From positions 116,724 through 180,723 of the forward strand of contig JYOD01000009.1 in assembly GCA_000955785.1 (NCBI GenBank): a stretch of 64,000 nt of DNA, read 5' to 3'. Shown here in pieces: positions 61,951 through 64,000 of this stretch (positions are counted from its first letter, which is position 1; the number at the start of each line of letters is the position of its first letter). Made by a program: the position numbers and the translations under genes. Source of the DNA: Burkholderiaceae bacterium 16. Lineage in GTDB: Bacteria; Pseudomonadota; Gammaproteobacteria; Burkholderiales; Burkholderiaceae. Below the pieces are notes generated by a model that was given only the letters and a program-made list of their open reading frames with translations, had not been told where the DNA came from and ran no database searches.

Positions 61951-63785
61951 GCGACTCTCCTTGCCGGTTCTGACTGGTCGCCGGCTTTAGCCCGGGTTGA
62001 GGCTGCGGCGGCATAGTGATTGACAAAGCGTTCTGAAACGTCATAGGCATAAAAATCGTGAATTTGTCCGGCCAGCAGCCGGTCCTTGTGCCCCTGCCAC
62101 ATGGCAGGATCGAAGAAATCTTTGTGGTGGCGCAGGAAGGCGGCGCGCACGCGCGGGTCGCCCAGCAGGAAACTGCGGTAGGTCTCGGGGAAGATATCGT
62201 GCCGGCCCACGCTGTACCAGACCTCGCCCGACATCTCCTCCTCTTCGTTGCGCGGCTGCGGTACGTGGCGGACATTGGTGTCCGTCATGTACTCGATCTC
62301 GTCGTAGTCGTAGAACACCACGCGGCCGTGGCGCGTGACGCCGAAATTCTTGTAGAGCATGTCGCCGGGGAAGATATTGGCCGCGATCAGTTCCTTGATG
62401 GCGTTGCCATACTCCACGATGCCGTGCTCGACCTGCGCATCGGAGCCCTCCTGCAGCCAGATATTGAGCGGCGTCATGCGGCGCTCGATGTAGACGTGCC
62501 GCACGACGATTTCCTCGCCGCCGTCCTTGCCGCGCTGGTACTCGATCATCGACGGCGCGTGCAGCTCCAGCTCGCGCACCAGCGCGTCGTCGAAGCGCGA
62601 CAGCGGAAAGGCCACGTCGGAATACTCCAGCGTATCGGCCATGCGGCCCACGCGGTCGTGCTGCTTGACCAGCTGGTACTTCGACTTGACCAGTTCGCGC
62701 GTGGTCTCCTTTGGCGCCGGATAGTAGTCCTTGATCACCTTGAACACGTAGGGATACGAAGGCAGCGTGAACACCAGCATGACCAGGCCCTTGATGCCCG
62801 GCGCGCTGATGAACTTGTCGGACGAATGCTGCAGGTGATGCAGGAAGTCCCGGTAAAACAGGTTCTTGCCCTGCTTCTGCAAACCCAGCGAGGTATAGAT
62901 CTCCGCGCGCGGCTTGCGCGGCATGATGTCGCGCAGGAAGGTCACGTACGCCGACGGGATCTCCATGTCCACCATGAAGTAGGAATGCGTGAAGGAGAAC
63001 AGGATCAGCAGCTGCACCTTCTTCAGCAGCACAGTGTCGAGCGACAGCTTGCCGTCGGGCGTGTGCACGATGGGAATCGCCAGCGGGAAAGTGCGGTCCG
63101 CGTTCAGGATGCGGCCGATGATGAACGCCGACTTGTTGCGGAAGAACAGCGACGACAGCACATGGATCTGGAAATTCGGCGCAATGCGGAAGTCGCCGAA
63201 ATACTCGGTGACGGCGCGCACCACGTAGCTGATATCGCGCGTGAGGTCGGCGAACGGACGCTCGAGCTGGTAGTTGTGGACGATGCGCTCGAAGCACGCC
63301 GCCATGCCCGTGCGGCTGCCCGGATAGTAGGCGCGGAAGGTCGGCCTGGTGGGAGACTCCTCGTTCTCGATGTACTCGGTCGAGATGGCCGGGCGCACGA
63401 AGATGAAATCGTTGTTGAAGTACGAACGGTGCAGGATGCGCGTGCATACCGAGTTGAAGAAGGTCTCGGCTAGTTCCGGCTGGTGATGGTTGGTCAGCAG
63501 CCCGATGTAGTGCAGCTTGATCTGCTGCCAGATTTCGTCCTCGATGTTCTCGGCGTCGTATTCGTCTTCCAGGATCACGCTGGTTTCGCGCACCCGCTCG
63601 TTGTAGAAGGCGATGCGGTCGCGTTGCAGTTGCTGCAGGCCTTGCCAGTCGGCCGCCTCGAACTTCACCTTGGCCTGGTGGCTGACCTCGCGGAACAGCC
63701 GGTAATGCTTGTCGAACCCGTCCAGCATGGTGCGGGCCACGTCATAGGCAATCTGCGAGGACAGCAGCTTTGGGAAGTGGGACAT
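61947..63785 (-). CDS. aceK: Isocitrate dehydrogenase kinase/phosphatase
   Basis: Bifunctional enzyme that switches isocitrate dehydrogenase off and on, sending carbon to the glyoxylate shunt on acetate or fatty acids. The 612-residue length is typical. The ATP-site segment [18 protein letters not shown] and the catalytic region [38 protein letters not shown] (in parts) are diagnostic. I set ATG 63785 ([11 protein letters not shown]), as upstream codons are not conserved. No aceA or aceB lies near. Its position beside branched-chain acyl-CoA catabolism genes fits use of acetyl-CoA. Confidence 0.97.
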   Translation of the reverse strand: MSHFPKLLSSQIAYDVARTMLDGFDKHYRLFREVSHQAKVKFEAADWQGLQQLQRDRIAFYNERVRETSVILEDEYDAENIEDEIWQQIKLHYIGLLTNHHQPELAETFFNSVCTRILHRSYFNNDFIFVRPAISTEYIENEESPTRPTFRAYYPGSRTGMAACFERIVHNYQLERPFADLTRDISYVVRAVTEYFGDFRIAPNFQIHVLSSLFFRNKSAFIIGRILNADRTFPLAIPIVHTPDGKLSLDTVLLKKVQLLILFSFTHSYFMVDMEIPSAYVTFLRDIMPRKPRAEIYTSLGLQKQGKNLFYRDFLHHLQHSSDKFISAPGIKGLVMLVFTLPSYPYVFKVIKDYYPAPKETTRELVKSKYQLVKQHDRVGRMADTLEYSDVAFPLSRFDDALVRELELHAPSMIEYQRGKDGGEEIVVRHVYIERRMTPLNIWLQEGSDAQVEHGIVEYGNAIKELIAANIFPGDMLYKNFGVTRHGRVVFYDYDEIEYMTDTNVRHVPQPRNEEEEMSGEVWYSVGRHDIFPETYRSFLLGDPRVRAAFLRHHKDFFDPAMWQGHKDRLLAGQIHDFYAYDVSERFVNHYAAAASTRAKAGDQSEPARRVA

Positions 63786-63917
63786 GACGCAGGCCGATGA
63801 CGATTGGGGGTTCCGGAGATTGTAAATTGGTTCGGCGGCAGGGCGAGTGCTCTTTCGGTCAATCCGGCATGGCCGGCGCGGCGCCAGGCCGGGCGCCGTC
63901 GCCATGCAGCGCCGGCA

Positions 63918-64000
63918 TCACATGGTTTGCGAGAACAACTCCCTTCCGATCAGCATGCGACGGATTTCCGACGTGCCGGCGCCGATCTCGTACAGCTTGG
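63918..64000 (-). CDS. Isovaleryl-CoA dehydrogenase-like acyl-CoA dehydrogenase (3' end only)
   Basis: Only the last 27 codons are in the window: KLYEIGAGTSEIRRMLIGRE followed by LFSQTM and stop. This C-terminus, with YEIGAGTSEIRR, is typical of isovaleryl-CoA dehydrogenases, which lack the Glu in this loop found in other acyl-CoA dehydrogenases. It fits leucine degradation together with HMG-CoA lyase at 47376. The gene lies upstream of aceK on the same strand. Confidence 0.75.
   Translation of the reverse strand, partial: KLYEIGAGTSEIRRMLIGRELFSQTM

Overview
The window is a 64 kb piece of a high-GC betaproteobacterial chromosome. Gene content and order point to Burkholderiaceae, most likely Cupriavidus or a close Ralstonia relative: metX-metW, hslV-hslU, aceK next to a beta-carbonic anhydrase and a branched-chain acyl-CoA dehydrogenase, bioA-F-D-B, a Bug/TctC-type binding protein, RegB/RegA, and ketone-body genes. 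This is inference from gene families; no marker sequence was compared. It is almost entirely protein-coding, with short intergenic gaps. I saw no rRNA, tRNA, insertion sequence, prophage or CRISPR array.

Layout. 1-2.3 kb: ketone-body/PHB side metabolism (acetoacetate decarboxylase, 3-hydroxybutyrate dehydrogenase, a patatin cut by the window edge). 2.4-5.8 kb: pyrE and xth, divergent; an MqsR-MqsA toxin-antitoxin pair with its palindromic operator; argC. 5.9-11.3 kb: an M48 protease, AmpG, a thioesterase, an EamA transporter and a LysR regulator. 11.3-13.4 kb: metXW behind a long structured leader that contains a block resembling the SAM-II riboswitch. 13.4-18.6 kb: CreB-CreC-CreD and two membrane proteins. 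18.6-21.3 kb: argB, a HAD nucleotidase and slmA. 21.5-24.6 kb: an ECF sigma factor with a zinc-binding anti-sigma-like partner and a Cys-rich protein, a YdcZ-type transporter, a LysR regulator and a PCu(A)C copper chaperone. 24.8-29.2 kb: the RegB/RegA redox system, small envelope/stress proteins and a YcnI-like protein. 29.2-33.6 kb: hslVU, a Bug binding protein and a fluoroacetate-dehalogenase-like hydrolase.

33.7-40.9 kb forms a zinc-homeostasis region: a Fur-family regulator (probably Zur), two COG0523 GTPases with His-rich segments, a DksA lacking three of four zinc-finger cysteines, a small membrane protein and a ZnuD-like TonB receptor. A shared near-palindrome lies before the regulator and before the second GTPase and is a candidate Zur box.

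40.9-64 kb carries mostly catabolic and cofactor genes on the minus strand: GST, MBL hydrolase, HMG-CoA lyase, hydroxyacid dehydrogenase, the biotin operon bioAFDB, a translationally coupled isomerase-HAD-YchJ-GST chain, acyl-CoA dehydrogenase, SDR, thiolase, carbonic anhydrase, aceK, and the 3' end of a probable isovaleryl-CoA dehydrogenase. HMG-CoA lyase, thiolase and isovaleryl-CoA dehydrogenase fit leucine degradation, whose acetoacetate product links to the ketone-body genes at the other end. The best leads for new biology are the metX leader RNA, the missing canonical start of mqsR with its duplicated operator, and the candidate Zur regulon with a possibly leaderless regulator mRNA.
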